From Holothuria scabra (taxonomy: Eukaryota; Echinodermata; Holothuroidea; Aspidochirotida; Holothuriidae): a DNA stretch of 64,000 nt. Position 1 is the first letter of the stretch. Every line of letters begins with the position of its first letter. Location of the stretch: positions 54,253,000 to 54,316,999 of the forward strand of contig CM074185.1 in the NCBI GenBank assembly GCA_037179385.1. The letters run 5' to 3'. A program made the translations under genes and the position numbers. Positions 33,740 to 46,119 of this stretch are shown piece after piece. The notes under the pieces are model-generated. The model was not told the DNA's origin and searched no databases. It was given only the letters and a program-made list of their open reading frames with translations.

Positions 33740-34354
33740 GGAAAAATCATTTTTTTCTTCTTAAATACTTACATTATACTACATACCAAAGTAAGAATTA
33801 GAAAATCCGACCGCCTCGTCATTCATTAGAGTTGGACTGTGAAGGAAGTTTTCAAAATGGGAGTTTCAAAATTTTATTTGGCCCATTTTTATCAGAAGTA
33901 GTTTTCTTGGTTCCTTTTTGTTTCTTAAGTGCCATGCTTTGTTTTGTACATTATTGTTTCCGCCATGTTGTTGTTTTACATTTGAATGTAATGTGTTATG
34001 TTTTGAACAGAACAAATAGAATTGAAATTGAGGAGATAAATCCTTGATGAAAAACTATGTTATTTCATAAAGTCCGTCTGTGTAAGCCTCAGCGTTATCG
34101 ACAGGATACGTCCGAGTCATATTTAAGGTGAAAAATGAGGCACACTATACACAACTTGTGGATTTTGCGAGCGTGGAGGACATCTCTGTATTCCCTCTGG
34201 TCTGCAGTTAACTGTGTCAACTGTGCGCATATTGGTGTAGGTAGAAAAAATATTGAAATAATAGAAAGGCGCATCTGAGTGACTTCGTACATATGTATGC
34301 ATAAGGTCTATTGTATTTATTACACCTGAAGTACAACTTCATCAACATTGCACT

Positions 34355-34451
34355 ATGGATGCAATTGAACGAAAAATAAGCAGGCGTTGGATTCCACAAA
34401 TTATATATATTATATTGATCATATTTATTAATGTCTTCCCCCATTTAACAG
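34355..34451 (+). CDS. Possible alternative first-exon coding with signal peptide
   Basis: An ATG at 34355 in the context CACTATGG (A at -3, G at +4) opens a frame that runs straight into CUB6. Its 33 residues have a basic n-region (E-R-K-I-S-R-R), a hydrophobic core (I-I-Y-I-I-L-I-I-F-I-N-V-F) and a plausible cleavage site after H-L-T-A. A TATTTATTA motif lies about 40 bp upstream. The same stretch also works as a branch point and polypyrimidine tract for the acceptor at 34450-34451, so the signal-like look may come from AT-rich intron bases. Confidence 0.3.
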
Positions 34452-34642
34452 CAAATGATGACTGTGGTGGCTTTTTCAACGAAAGTGGCAGCACGTTCTA
34501 CTCTCCTAACTTTCCTCTCGCTTACAACAATCACGATGATTGTGAATACTTGGCAGTTGCCCCAGACAGTAAAATCGTAGAAGTGGTGTTTTCATCGTTT
34601 ACGCTTGAGGGCCACCCTACGTGTATATATGACTCGATCAGA
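34452..34642 (+). CDS. CUB6, a-half exon
   Basis: This phase 1 to 0 exon (191 bp) has a CCATTTAACAG acceptor and GTAAGC donor. It encodes D-D-C-G-G-F-F-N-E-S, F-Y-S-P-N-F-P-L-A-Y-N-N-H, D-D-C-E-Y-L, K-I-V-E-V-V-F-S-S-F-T-L-E, and T-C-I-Y-D-S-I-R. This is a full, canonical CUB N-half with E and D at the usual calcium-site positions. It may alternatively be part of a first exon starting at 34355. Confidence 0.95.
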
Positions 34643-37600
34643 GTAAGCACTTTACATATTACGCCGAATGGAGCATACATTTACACAACACCATGGTCTG
34701 TGAACATAGAAAACATGTATCAATAAGTGGAAGAATTGAACTCACGTTCCACAAAGTTTTGCATACAACTCATCCGTAACTAATTCAGTGCATATCTCGG
34801 AGGCATCTCCCCGTAACTCAAAATGTTATAATTAAGTTATGCTACATGTTACTTTTCATTTAGAACTTGCACTTGAACCTAAACTGGCTTCGAATGTAGG
34901 AAAGAAGGATTGTAACAAATGTTTAATCACAACTTACCGGGTCGTAATAAATTCTTCCAGGCAAACTGGGTGTTCCATTTACATATGGTACGGGAGACAA
35001 GGAAGTCATTAATTGTTGAGGATGTTATTCAGTAATTGTTTTCTGATCAAAAGCATGCAACGATAGCGGTTACCACAATAAGTGTGACTTCAGATTTAAA
35101 CTACGCAATAAATTTAATGTAAATTTAAAATTTGTATACCGATACTAGGTCAGTTGGTAAGATGAGATGTAATGGTTCAGTCTCTAATATAATGGTATAA
35201 AAGAATAGTTTAGAGCCGAATTTATGTTTTGATATGTTACGCAAAGCACTCTGGTGAAATTTTTATCTATTTCCCATGTTCGTCTCTTGTGGTATTAGCA
35301 TTTGAGTGCGGCAAATTTTCTACAAAGCATGAACTTGAAGCAAGCAGGCCAGTGTTTTGTTTTTATTAATAATTTACCACCAACTTTAGGGACCAAAATT
35401 AACTCTGATATATTGATACCATAGGGGCATCTCGAGAAAGAGAATTTTAAAAAAAACTTTATGGGCCAAGATAGCATCCTTAATTAAGGCAAGGTCAAAT
35501 TAATAGGACGAAGAATAAAAATGCACATCATTGGCCAACAATGTGAATCCAAGGCAGCACACTTACTTGTTTCAATCTCACTTTTTATAGGAAATGTATT
35601 ATAAGTGCCAATATCTCGAGAACCGTACATTGGAAATGAATAAAACTCTCGCCAAAATGCTTAGAGCATGTTTGTCTTAAATTATCAAATTTAAATTTGA
35701 TTCTGGGTTTTTCTTTTAAATTAAGACGGTCACACTTTAACCAATTATGATCAGATTGGGGATCCCCGAATTGTGAGTTTTTACTGAATTTTTTACATCT
35801 ATGGCCGGAAAGAGCGCGCCCATACAAAATTTTTCAATAGATTGTAAACAAAGAAATACACGAGAATCTGCATTTGCAGCAGGTATTGAAATGTGTTTCT
35901 TTGTTGTGTTTTTTATTGTAATTTTACAGACATTTTTAACTGTATATAGAGATGTATAGAACCCTACGAATAAACGATTTTCTACAAAAGTGCTAAGAGT
36001 TCTGTATGGAAATTTGCAGTCCCTTGGGAGTTCTAAAGAAATATGTATAGAAGTTCCAATAGCTCAGTTTCTATATCAAACAATATCTATATAGCGCAAT
36101 CCTACAGCATACTCTCTACAGAAATCCTATGGAAACTAATTGATTCATTTCTACATAATTTTCATAAAAGTTGCATAGAAGTTCTTTAAACTTTCCATAC
36201 ATAAGCCAATTCACACATTAATTAATCGGAAAACATTCAAGGTAATTAAAATCGCTTCTTTGATCTTTATTTTGTTTAATTAAAGTCTCCTAGCAAAATA
36301 TTGCTTCAATTGAGAAAAAGTTCCATAAATTCCTTCTTCATGCACAGATAATACTTTTGCTATAAGGTAAAGTAGGCTTGACCAAAATTTTGACGAAATG
36401 TGAATTCATCCTTAGGGCACGTCTAAGTCAATCATTTTTGTACCAAGAGACATTTTCTGGAGGAGGACAAATTGTTTATCAAAACACTTGTAGAATATTT
36501 ATATTTGAAATGTTTTTCGAAAAAAAAAGTTCTAACAATTTTCACCACCACCAGCGTACCACCGATGTAGTATATAGCTCGTATTGTCACCTTTCAGCAA
36601 ATTATATAAGTTTGCTTTTGTTTCTCGTGGTCTTGCCCGAGCGGCAATGAGTTTTTAAACGTGGGAATAATGAGGTTACCCTTTGCCACAACTGCCTCCG
36701 GGACAGGCTTGGGGAAGGTGTACCTGTATTTACCCAGTGCTTTTTTAGTGTTGTTGCCTTCAGGCGTGGTGTTGTCTCCGTGGGTGGCCATCGGGCGTGG
36801 TGCGCAGTGTCGTAGAAGCAATATGAAAGTGGGGACGGGGGCGGAGCAATTTTTGGACTATGCACCTCACCCTTCCCCATTGACCAAAAGGCTCATTTTT
36901 TATACTAAATTTTTCCCCTTTTTACTACCAGGAAGAACGGGGTTTTTTTTAATAAAAAAAGTACGCTATAAATCTTTTTTTTTCAAATGCAACTTGTCAC
37001 TAAAGAAGCAAGAAATCTTCGTTCTTCCAGCCATGCTACAGTAGGCAACAAATCCATACATCTAAGCCCTCTGCAACTGAGGAACATTGGTAACATTTTA
37101 ATTCTGCAAGATACCAAGGAACCCATCTGCTCACAGACTATTCAACTGACAGGGTGGAAAGGTATATGAAGAAAGGTATATATGAGAGCATTTGAGTATG
37201 GTAGGCAAATGATTTCCTACCTGGAGTATTGCCTTAAAGACTATCTAAGCGGAGCGTCACCGTTAGTTGAAAAATCCCGCAGACAGTCGAAAATGGCATT
37301 TCTTAGGCTTGTAAGTAGTAGTTAAACCGAATAGACTTAAAAGGACTTCTTCAGGGGAAAGGGACAAGCATCCAAATTCTCCCAGTTTTGGAAAACCACT
37401 GAAATAGGGACGTAATTTGCGTGCCGCAGCGGGCCGAAATTTTTGTCGTTTTTGAAACAAATACTTGTGGATGTGGAGTTTACGTACAAGAGACTTTTTG
37501 AGATTCTGGGTTTTTTATCAGTGTAAAGGGAAATGTGAAAATTTGGAGGACTATTAATAGAAGAATCTGCACTTCCTAGATTGGCAAATCTAACAATGAT

Positions 37601-38129
37601 TGTACGGTTATCGACTGAAGATCATTGGTGCTACATATTGTTATCTTGAAGGCCTACAGAGTGAAGCTCTTCAATAAAAGTGTCCAAAACTTTGGTGTAG
37701 GCTATTTTAGGCAAACTATCTCAAAGCCAACAGCTTATATTGAAAAAAAAATGGAATATTATGAAAGAAAATTTATTAAAATAGCATTGCAGTTGCCAGT
37801 GTCACTTGACGATGTGGTGTAACAAATGGCCTATTTCGATTTCGTCATTTCCAGAACTCGAGTTTATATAACTGATTTATGAAATCAGCACTTATGAATT
37901 AGGAAATGCATGTTGAGGCGCACGAAGCGCGCTTAAAATTTTCTTTCTTTAGAAACAATGAATAACAAATGTATTGAAGAGGACTCGGAATTTCATGAAA
38001 GAGGAGAGTTGAGATTATCACAGGAATGTAAAAGTGGTTTTCTGACCCGGGAAGTAAGGGGCGGAAGCATAATTCCGTCCCTTCATTTTTCACTAGGGGC
38101 CATGGTCCCCGTAGCTCCCCCCGTTTCCT

Positions 38130-38275
38130 ACGCCTATGGGTGTAGAATGCACTTGGTTTTTGTTGTTTTGGGGTTTGGCGTGGGGTTGGTGTCGAGTAGT
38201 GGTTGCTATTGGCGGTTGTGGGTGAGTTGTCGGGTTGTTTGGATGTTGGGGTTGGGTTGGTGCGTCGTTTCCGTT
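38130..38275 (+). repeat. G/T-rich tract
   Basis: The tract has many GGTT, GGGGTT and GGTTG runs (for example GTTGGGGTTGGGTTGGTGCG) with strong strand asymmetry. It could form G-quadruplexes on the plus strand. There is no coding support. Confidence 0.5.
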
Positions 38276-38389
38276 TGTGACACTTTTTAATTCCGTGTTT
38301 CGTATGTAGTAGGTTGATGCTGAGCGTTTTGTTTTTGTTCGACCGGTCTGAGTTGTCTATTTTTAACTACGTGCCTGTTTCTAGGCACG

Positions 38390-39015
38390 TTTTAAAAAGA
38401 GCCAATGATGTAAATGGTTGGAGGGCATTGCGGTTGGTCAAGTGTTGTCCTTACACGAAACTATATAGTTTCTTTGGGAAGCAGTGTAAAGTTTGGTTTT
38501 CCGGTCGACCCTTCGCCAGAAGGTCGGGAGGACTTTAAAAAAACTAGAGCCCTTCGAAGAATTTTTGCTAAGATCATGTGTACTGACTGTTCTTTTCATC
38601 CATTCCAGAATGAAGCCATACATGACAGACCAATGATATAAATGGTCTGAGGGTCGCGAGGATGGTCGGGTCGTCGAGTGGCAGACTGGTCTATTGAGTG
38701 GCAGACTGGTCTATTCCAGCTGCTGTGTACCAATGTGTCTCACATGTGCATGGGTTCAAGTCCCGCTCGATGTACGTGGGTTTTTCTCCGGCTTTCCTCC
38801 CACTTGGCGTAGGCTTGCCACTACAATCGGTTGCCCAGCCGACGAAGTCGGTTGCGCGCCGGACTGAAGCACCTTCGGGTGGACCAGTTAACTAGCCGAA
38901 TTTGCAGTTTTTTTTGCAGAGGATGGTCAAGTGATGTCCTTCAATGGACGATTAGCTTCTTTGGGAAGCAATTGTTTGGTTTCGCCGAACGATTCCGTAC
39001 CAGAGAATCTTGAGG
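38390..39015 (+). repeat. Dispersed repeat, two units, interrupted by SINE-like unit
   Basis: Units at about 38405-38640 and 38920-39015 share GGTCAAGTGNTGTCCTTNNA, TTTCTTTGGGAAGCA and a GAGGACTT end. The same units occur inverted at 48575-49105. Phrases TTTTCATCCATTCCAGAATG and CCAATGATATAAATGGTCTG mark the unit end. Confidence 0.6.
38660..38900 (+). mobile_element. tRNA-like SINE, second family
   Basis: It has A-box-like TGGCAGACTGG (tandemly doubled within a 20-bp duplication, 38680-38720) and a perfect B box GGTTCAAGTCC near 38752. A body follows with TTTCCTCCCAC and GCCGACGAAGTCGGTTG, then GGACTGAAGCACCTTCGGG. A related, more decayed copy lies at 63440-63665. Confidence 0.7.
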
Positions 39016-40259
39016 ACTTAAGAAAAATTACCTGCAGCCATCGGTTATTTGTATCAGAAATCTCCTGCATATATGTATGGAACCTTGGAAGAACAATATT
39101 TACAAGCTTTCCCACAAGAATCATGTTAAGGATATTTATAAATCTTTTATGGAAATTCATAGTCTCATCCTCCATAGAAATCTGTCCATCTTCTTTAGCG
39201 CGGCTAGAGAGTTTCTATAAGTCATCCACCCACACCTCTGTAGAAATCTGTGCTCTTTTGCTATAGAAACTTATGAGTTTCTTCAGAAAAGTGGAATACT
39301 CTTCTTTAGAACTTTCATGTTTTTTTTTGTTTGCTGAGTTTCTTTAGAGCTGTTCTAAAGAAACTATGAATCTATACAGAAGGCAATGGGAATTTTTACA
39401 GGAGTTCTTTACAAAATTTAATGTAGTTTCTAAAGATTTGTTTCTAAAGAATTCTATAAAAAACTACTGGGATAGGTCAACAAATTGCAAAAAGTGTCTA
39501 TATAATTTTCATCAACGGTCCCTGAAAACGAAATTGTAACAAACTTCTTCGTAACGTCACACGAACAGATAACTTGTATCACATGAAAAGATAATACAGG
39601 TGTCTGTCGGTGGGAGGTCACGAAAAGTTTAGTATAAATTTCATGTTCGTAGTCTTAGTTGCTGTAAAAATCATATAATACAGGCAGATTTGGGGTTCCC
39701 ACCAGAGATGAAGAAGATTTTGACAAATTTCACGACAATTGGATTAGGATCCGATTCAAATTCGATGTAGTGTGACCGCGGATTAGATTAATGCAAAAGA
39801 TCTCTGTAAACAGTCATTAATTACTACCCCTCGAAATCAAAATCATCACCAAACACTTTTCGCGGAAATTACCAATCTTTCTTAAACGCCCTTTAATCCG
39901 GGATCGGGAAAAGAACCGATTGCAATTGAAACAAAATACCACATTAGTTAAACATTCCTTTAAAAGAGGAAAGTTGATACACCCGCCACAATAGAAAATC
40001 GGGTGGTTCACTGCGAATCTTTTAAGAGAATGTTTATAACATGAAAAATTTGTCGCTAACAACATACCTTGCAAAATTTGTTCAAAACACAATCCTTACT
40101 AAATTTTCATATAAAGGTTCATAAACTAATAATTACCAGAGAGCTCCTCGGACACCCAACAAAGTGTTTACAAAAGTGGTTCTCTATTGCTTCTCTGGTA
40201 TTTTATCAGTTTGGGGGTAAAACATTTACTTAATGTATTCTTTCTACCTTTACAAACAG

Positions 40260-40434
40260 ATATACGATGGAAACTCAACAAACGCCCCTCTTTTGGCAAC
40301 ATTTTGCGGATCTGTAATACCTGAAGGCATCTTCAGCACTGGAAACAGCCTACTTGTCAAATTTACAAGTGACTATTCTGTTACAAGTGGAGGATTTGCT
40401 GGCACGTTTAATATAATTTCTAGCTTCTTCGAAG
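40260..40434 (+). CDS. CUB6, b-half exon
   Basis: This phase 0 to 1 exon (175 bp) has a TTACAAACAG acceptor and G|GTACGT donor. It encodes I-Y-D-G-N-S-T-N-A-P-L-L, fourth Cys in T-F-C-G-S-V-I-P, F-S-T-G-N-S-L-L-V-K-F-T-S-D, and S-G-G-F-A-G-T-F. This is a canonical CUB C-half. A transposable element begins at intron position +8, leaving the donor intact. The exon joins CUB7 through GCG (Ala). Confidence 0.95.
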
Positions 40435-40441
40435 GTACGTA

Positions 40442-41797
40442 CACTGTTAAAAAATTTCTCTGTAAATTTACATAATTTTTATGGCAAATTTTTTTCCAAC
40501 CAAATAATGTTTTTTTTTACAGCCAGACTGTAATCATGAAAAAACATTAAGGGTTTGTTTTTTCTTTACAGTTTTTGCATGTAAATTAGTTTACAAAAGT
40601 CTACTGTAACATCGAATTACAGAAATGTTCTGTTTTGTTTACCTTAATTTTATGTGAATTTACAGCCTACTGTTTTCATTCCCGACGTTTTAATACTTAT
40701 TATAATATAATATCGCTTTTTTACCTTTCATATGTTATTGCGTAACATACACTTCACCATTACGTAGATCAGGTATTTGCTTATCAACGTAATGTGTCGT
40801 TACGAAGTTGTTTTCAATCAAAACACATTGAGGATGCTTTGTTGTCATATTGTTGTCAAGTAGACTGCTATCTCTAGGAACTTTGTAATTGGAAAGTCAC
40901 ATTTTTTGTACAATATAATAATTTTTTTTTAAAATAAATATGACAAAGAATGCAAATACATTGGTTGCAAACATTTCCAGACAAGGTAAACAATAAGTTT
41001 ATCACTTCCTGATTAAAAAACGCCAAAGAAGATATTATTCAAAGCAACAGCAATCCTTTTGTTAGGAAAATGCCTACAATATAAGCTCCACCCATTTATG
41101 CAAAATGAGATTTACGTCATAAAGTGGTAAATTAACAGACTCTTTCAAGTAAATTTGTGAAACGTTTTTAATTTGCTCCGATCAAGTGCATGAGCGCCTG
41201 TGGCGATGAGTTGACATCAGTATACCAATTGTCAGTGCTCTGAAATTAGGGCCTTACAATTTCTTTTTACTTAAAAATGTGTGACAAAACACCAGTTGTA
41301 TGATATTTATAACTAAGAACGTAATAACTAAGTATGCTTTTATAATAAATGTAAGTTAAATTTCAAATAGGGCCATAAATTTGCCAAAAATGTTTTTTTT
41401 TTTAAACTGAAACTTCGCAGAACGATGCATGTTATATATTGAAAATTTTCTGGCTATTTCTTATTTGTTTGTTTGGGCTTATTTTTTTTTTTTTTTCAGC
41501 TTAAAAACAAAATGAATGTTTGTTAAATGACAGTGCTTTTATGTGAAATCAGAAAAATACAAAATACTGTTAAAATTTCGGTAAATTTACAGAAAAAGTT
41601 TTACAAAGCAGTAAAATTTGGTTAAAAAAGCAGACAGAAATGGTTTTTCAAATAAACAGAAAATACATGTTAAACGACCTTTTTTTATTGTAGCAATACA
41701 AAGTGTCTGTAAAGATACAGAAAATCTCTATTAAAAGTAAAATACAAAAAGTTTAAGTTAAAAAAAGTCTGTAAATTTACAGAAATTTTTAACAGTG
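40442..41797. mobile_element. TA-flanked inverted-repeat element (Tc1/mariner-type MITE), 1356 bp
   Basis: It starts CACTGTTAAAAAATTTC and ends GAAATTTTTAACAGTG. The inverted ends extend further inside through TGTAAATTTACA blocks. TA lies on both sides (40440-40441 and 41798-41799). Internally it is rich in GTAAATTTACAG-like motifs and encodes nothing recognised. The TA target duplication suggests Tc1/mariner-type movement. Confidence 0.75.
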
Positions 41798-42859
41798 TAT
41801 GTTACAGTAATGTAACTGATGCTATCAATCAATTCTAACATTTATAATCGACAGGATTGTTACATGTTAACAACTTATTTCATTCCTTTAAGGTCTATAA
41901 TAATAACTTTAAAACAAAATAAAACCTGGCGCAGCTTTCTTGAATATCGCTCTTTGCGTCTCACATCTTGTTGAGCAGACAATAGAGTTATTTAGTGATA
42001 AGATCAGTGACAGTATAGAGCGGGTCAAACTGCAGATAACTGATAACGATCCTACTTTTGAGAGTTTCAGTTACCTAACAGTGTGAATAATTATGTGCTT
42101 TGCATCGCATTACTACAAAAGTTAAATTTGTACTATCAAACGTGTCAACCAATCAGATTGCGTACTCAGTGTATTCTCATTCTAGTCCATACATGGGCTT
42201 ACAAGTGGACTCTGTCACGCTCGCCTCACTGATCAACAAAACAACCACCTTATTGCTCTGGAAATTACCTTACCCAGCGTTTGAGCTTCATCTTTGATAA
42301 TTGAAGCACGATGTATACTATACCTGTTCTCGATTACCATTTTACCATATAATCTCTTTTATAGGAACCTCCGACGTACCATTCGGTCCCGTGAATAACA
42401 CCGGGATAAGGTTTTATCGGACAGGACTACCGTATCGTAACTCTCTCAAGCCAGCCAAATCACATCCTTACTCGGCACATCTGCTAACCGAGAGTTACTA
42501 TTTTTCACTTACTGCACTTGTGACCCGATCGTTCATTCCATTTGTTTTAGTTGAATAACATTCCACCCGTTAATAATATGAACTTCGGCAGATTGATCTA
42601 TAGCAAAGACCCTAATTTTCAATTCTTACCGACAAATGGAACCATGTTTTCCAAATTTTCTGCCATAAAATTCCTTCAGTGTATAACCTACAGATTTTAA
42701 AGGCAGTCATTCGTCACCCTAAACTACAGTTTCAGTATACATAAATCAAAACTCTCAATTGGTGCAGCTCTTTGATTGGCATCACATTCAAACAATGCAT
42801 CATAGCTAAATTACACAGCATGGGCACTGAGAGTGTCTTGATTACACATTATGGACTTG

Positions 42860-42975
42860 CATGGCCACTGGGACAAGCCATGAAGCAATAAACAAGGATT
42901 GTGTCTGGATAAAGATGAGTTTTAGATAAATGTGGGAGGGGCTAGAAGTAAGCAGGTTGGGAGAATTGGAACTGT
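42860..42975 (+). repeat. Dispersed repeat, inverted copy of 53660-53790
   Basis: It shares GATTGTGTCTGGAT, TGTGGGAGGGG and GGTTNGGNGAATTGG blocks in order with the complement of 53660-53790. Ends and type are unknown. Confidence 0.5.
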
Positions 42976-43312
42976 TTGGAATGATGAAAATATGCCTTTA
43001 AAACACATTTAATGGGAAAGTCACACTTTTCGGAAATTTCCTAATATCGTGCTCATAATCTGTGTGTCGATATTCAGTAACCCGGTAACCCCAACAAACT
43101 ACACATCGCCACGGTGACCCAGGGGAGAGGGAGGGCGGGTGCTCTTCCAAAAATGGTTGAACTTTCCTCTTCGTTAAACAATAATAAGGCCCTATTCCTA
43201 TAGACCAATCTGATGTATCCTTTTTGCTTATTGACACCGATCCTCTTCTATATTTTGTAGGCTTTGTCTATTTTTCACACAAGATATTGCTACCCCTTCA
43301 CTGTAAACACAA

Positions 43313-43490
43313 ATTAGTCAGCACAGTACCTGAACTGACTAACCACGTTAGTCAACGATATTGAATAATATTTGACTCATTTGGTTAGTTTCTGACAAAT
43401 ATCAAGCCTCCTTGACTAAGCTTTGACTAATATTCTTTAGTCAATTACTACGATATTATTCAGTTACTACAGACATTAGTCATCAACCAA
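43313..43490. mobile_element. TTAGTCA-motif MITE, copy 2 (inverted)
   Basis: It begins near the palindrome TGACTAAC-CAC-GTTAGTCA (43336-43354). Its interior is the complement of copy 1 at 3970-4190, with aligned blocks GCCTCCTTGACTAAG, TGACTAATATTCTTTAGTCA and GACATTAGTCA. Confidence 0.65.
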
Positions 43491-46119
43491 TGCTGAAGTA
43501 AAAAATAACTTTTTAGGCGTATGTCTTTGGTGTAAAACGGGGACTTGAGCCTTTTTTCTGCGGGCAAGTGGGCATATCCCACTTGCCAATTGCAAAATTA
43601 ACCTTAAAATTGAGTTTTTCACGGATGTGTCCGGTAAATTTGAAGCATTTTGCAGTTGTCCCCAATTTCCATGTGGTGAACCTAACATTAGGTGACAAAC
43701 CATGGGATGGTGTATGGGTGTGAGTGTATCTGTGTAGTACCAGTAAATTGGGGACGTGAGCATTATTTCCCCTAGTCAAGTGTCGATGATACCCCAAAAA
43801 TCCCACATTTGCATGGTTAAAAAATGTGTCCCCGTTTGATGCCCAAAACATGTATGTGTGTTCTGCTTACAAGCCTGGGAAATGCCATTTCCTGCTGTCT
43901 TGGGGATCGAAATTTTCTCTGACGGTGGCGAGGAGCTTAGATAGTCTTTTGGTCAGGATTGCATTTTTCAGGCAGGGGACCTTTTGTCCCACTCCTCCAA
44001 ACTGAGATGCTCCCGTACCCAAATACTAGTCCATACCCTCTGATGATGACAAACACAGAGTGAAAACTTGTGCAATAACTCTAAATATAGCTTTGATCCC
44101 ATGAGACGTATAACCAAAAACTAATTATTGAGCATAGCTGTGGTTCAAGAGGAAATAAAAAGAAGTAAAAGTAATCCTTAAAATTTCAAATAAAAATTAG
44201 AAAAATGGCTAAGGTGAGATAGACACATGACTTCTAATTAAAAAATGTTTCGTAAAATATTTATGCACTACAATAGGTCTAAAGCTGTAGTTTTAATTCG
44301 GCTTAGCAGTCACTTACGTGCTACCTAAAATTCATTAATCGGTACCTGTCATTAGCGGTTGAGAATGAAAATACCAGAATTCGTGTACTGTTTCCTGGTC
44401 CCAATATTTTGCGCTGAAGTACTTTGCCCGTACGTGAAAGACACTGACCCTTGTTTTCTAGAAGGCTTTTATTGAAAGCCACCCGTTCCAACATAAGTAT
44501 TCCATACGACACTCGACGAAATTTCCATGCATTGAAATTCTCGACAAATTTCATGGTAAGAAGTCCTTGGAAAGCACCGAAAAATACTCGTATGGGAAAG
44601 CCCTAAGCCCCACAGGCCCATTCTTCTCTTTGCACTCCTGAAGTTATCTTCTACAAATTTTTCTCGCCGAACATGACTCCTTGTTATACCGAAACATTAG
44701 AAATGTACGGGCTTTTATTGAAAAAAGTGGGAAAACTGTGATCTTCCCTGCAAAAAAATTCATTAGAAAATTTTGCCCCTTGAAAGTGGGCTCCACGACT
44801 TCGTCGGCTTTTTGACTGAACGATAGAACATCACAGATAAAAGACTGACCATGTCTACCAGGTATTCACCCCAAAGAAAGATTTTGGGTGGCATGCCTTA
44901 CTGATAAAATATAGAGAAATAATACTTATCAGCTCACTTACTTTGTAATTATAGAGAACATTAAGTTGCTACTCCATATGTTTTTGTCAAAAATATTGAA
45001 CAATTTGACAGATTGGTCTGGAAATTTTTAGTCCTATTCCCGACCGCTTCTTAAGTTTATTTGCGTGAATAACTTCACTTTTTTTTCATTTAGTAACAAC
45101 TTTAGCCACTGAATTCCGTTCTGTTATCATATTAGAAATCAAATCAATGCTTAAAAATCTTTTGAAATTGGATGTTAAGTACCGTATTTGTATTTTAAGA
45201 CTTTCCGTCCGCAAAAGTACGTCACTGCACTACACTGGATTCGGAAATCAAGGTCAAAGTATTAAAATTCAACAGTCAGAGGAGTTCTACTGTGAAACAT
45301 TGCTCTTTCTCATTAAGAAGATTCATTCTTTTTTTTCGTAGACCTATACCCAGCAGATATGTCTTTGAGACCGATTGCCTAGATTCCATTAATGAAAGGG
45401 TTTTAGAATGGGCCTCTTTAATGCCTACATATGATTTTGAAGATTTTTTTATATAGTTTATACAAAACCTAATTTAATAATACAATCTAGGCAGTCGGGA
45501 TTTGTTCAGCTTCCTTCGACGTGATCAAATTTGGGTCGGCACAAGGTGCGACCCCTTCAAATTCGTCCCTGTATGGTTTTCATTAGATCATTAGGTACAT
45601 CAGATCTTTATAAAACATTTATTTGTTAAAACGGATGTAATTTTAACCAACAACGCTAAAGATTCAGGGACTCGGATTATAAGGAACGGGGTTTGTAGTT
45701 GTTCGAACAGCATCTCTCTCTCAAATCTACATCAGAACTTTCATTGACCTTTAAGGTTATAAAAAAAACATATCTTATGTCTTTTTCTATTTTCAACATC
45801 GTCACCAGTAAGATCTATCCAAGTCACCCATTTCAGTTAGCGACAATTTGTTATTTTCATTCAATATAGGTTATTCATGTAATTGCGCCTAGCATATTGG
45901 TAGGAATTAAGGTTTTCGAATTCGGATTCTCCTCTGTGCAAGCAGTTTTTACGTTTCATATCTTTTACTTAATCTCTTTGCATATTCAAACACATGTCAA
46001 ACTTCATTGTAATCCATCTGTTTCATTCATCATACCTCAGCTATCCGTCCCTCCGTCTATTTTCCCCATATCTGTCGTTATAAAAGAAAGTGTACATATA
46101 GTGGTATTTTTACACTCAG

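Larger units (their letters stand above)
35935..39480 (+). mobile_element. TTCTATAGAA-rich element, copy 1, interrupted
   Basis: The left part (35935-36240) and right part (39020-39480) are packed with TTCTATAGAA-like near-palindromes. The left part ends in a block with ATTAATT and AAAATCGCTTC, like the block at 55090-55130. The right part shares the exact 20-mer GAGTTTCTTCAGAAAAGTGG (39275-39294) with 55976-55995. The 2.8 kb between them holds other repeats, so it seems to be a 1.4 kb family split by later insertions. Confidence 0.5.
34643..40259. other. Intron inside CUB6
   Basis: The phase-0 intron of about 5.6 kb is mostly filled by a TTCTATAGAA-rich element (35935-39480). That element is interrupted by a SINE-like unit (38660-38900) and a two-unit dispersed repeat (38390-39015). 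A G/T-rich stretch lies at 38130-38275. The 127-codon frame at 36661-37044 has no recognised domain. Confidence 0.6.
40435..46119. other. Intron between CUB6 and CUB7
   Basis: The intron of about 5.7 kb contains a TA-inserting element (40442-41797), a 115-bp dispersed repeat (42860-42975) and the second TTAGTCA MITE (43313-43490). Frames at 42301-42558, 43476-43851 and 45897-46119 have no domain or splice support. Confidence 0.6.

Noticed and set aside
36594..37044. Overlapping plus and minus frames of 75-127 codons
   Set aside because: No domain and no canonical splice context; they lie inside a repeat-filled intron and oppose each other.
42301..42558. Possible exon beginning after TTTTATAG near 42365
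   Set aside because: Available donors give a phase that would break the CUB6 to CUB7 frame, and the translation has no CUB or LDLa features.
45897..46119. Long open frame upstream of CUB7-a as extra coding
   Set aside because: The canonical acceptor at 46118-46119 and the phase pattern fix the exon start; the upstream part has no domain or convincing signal peptide.
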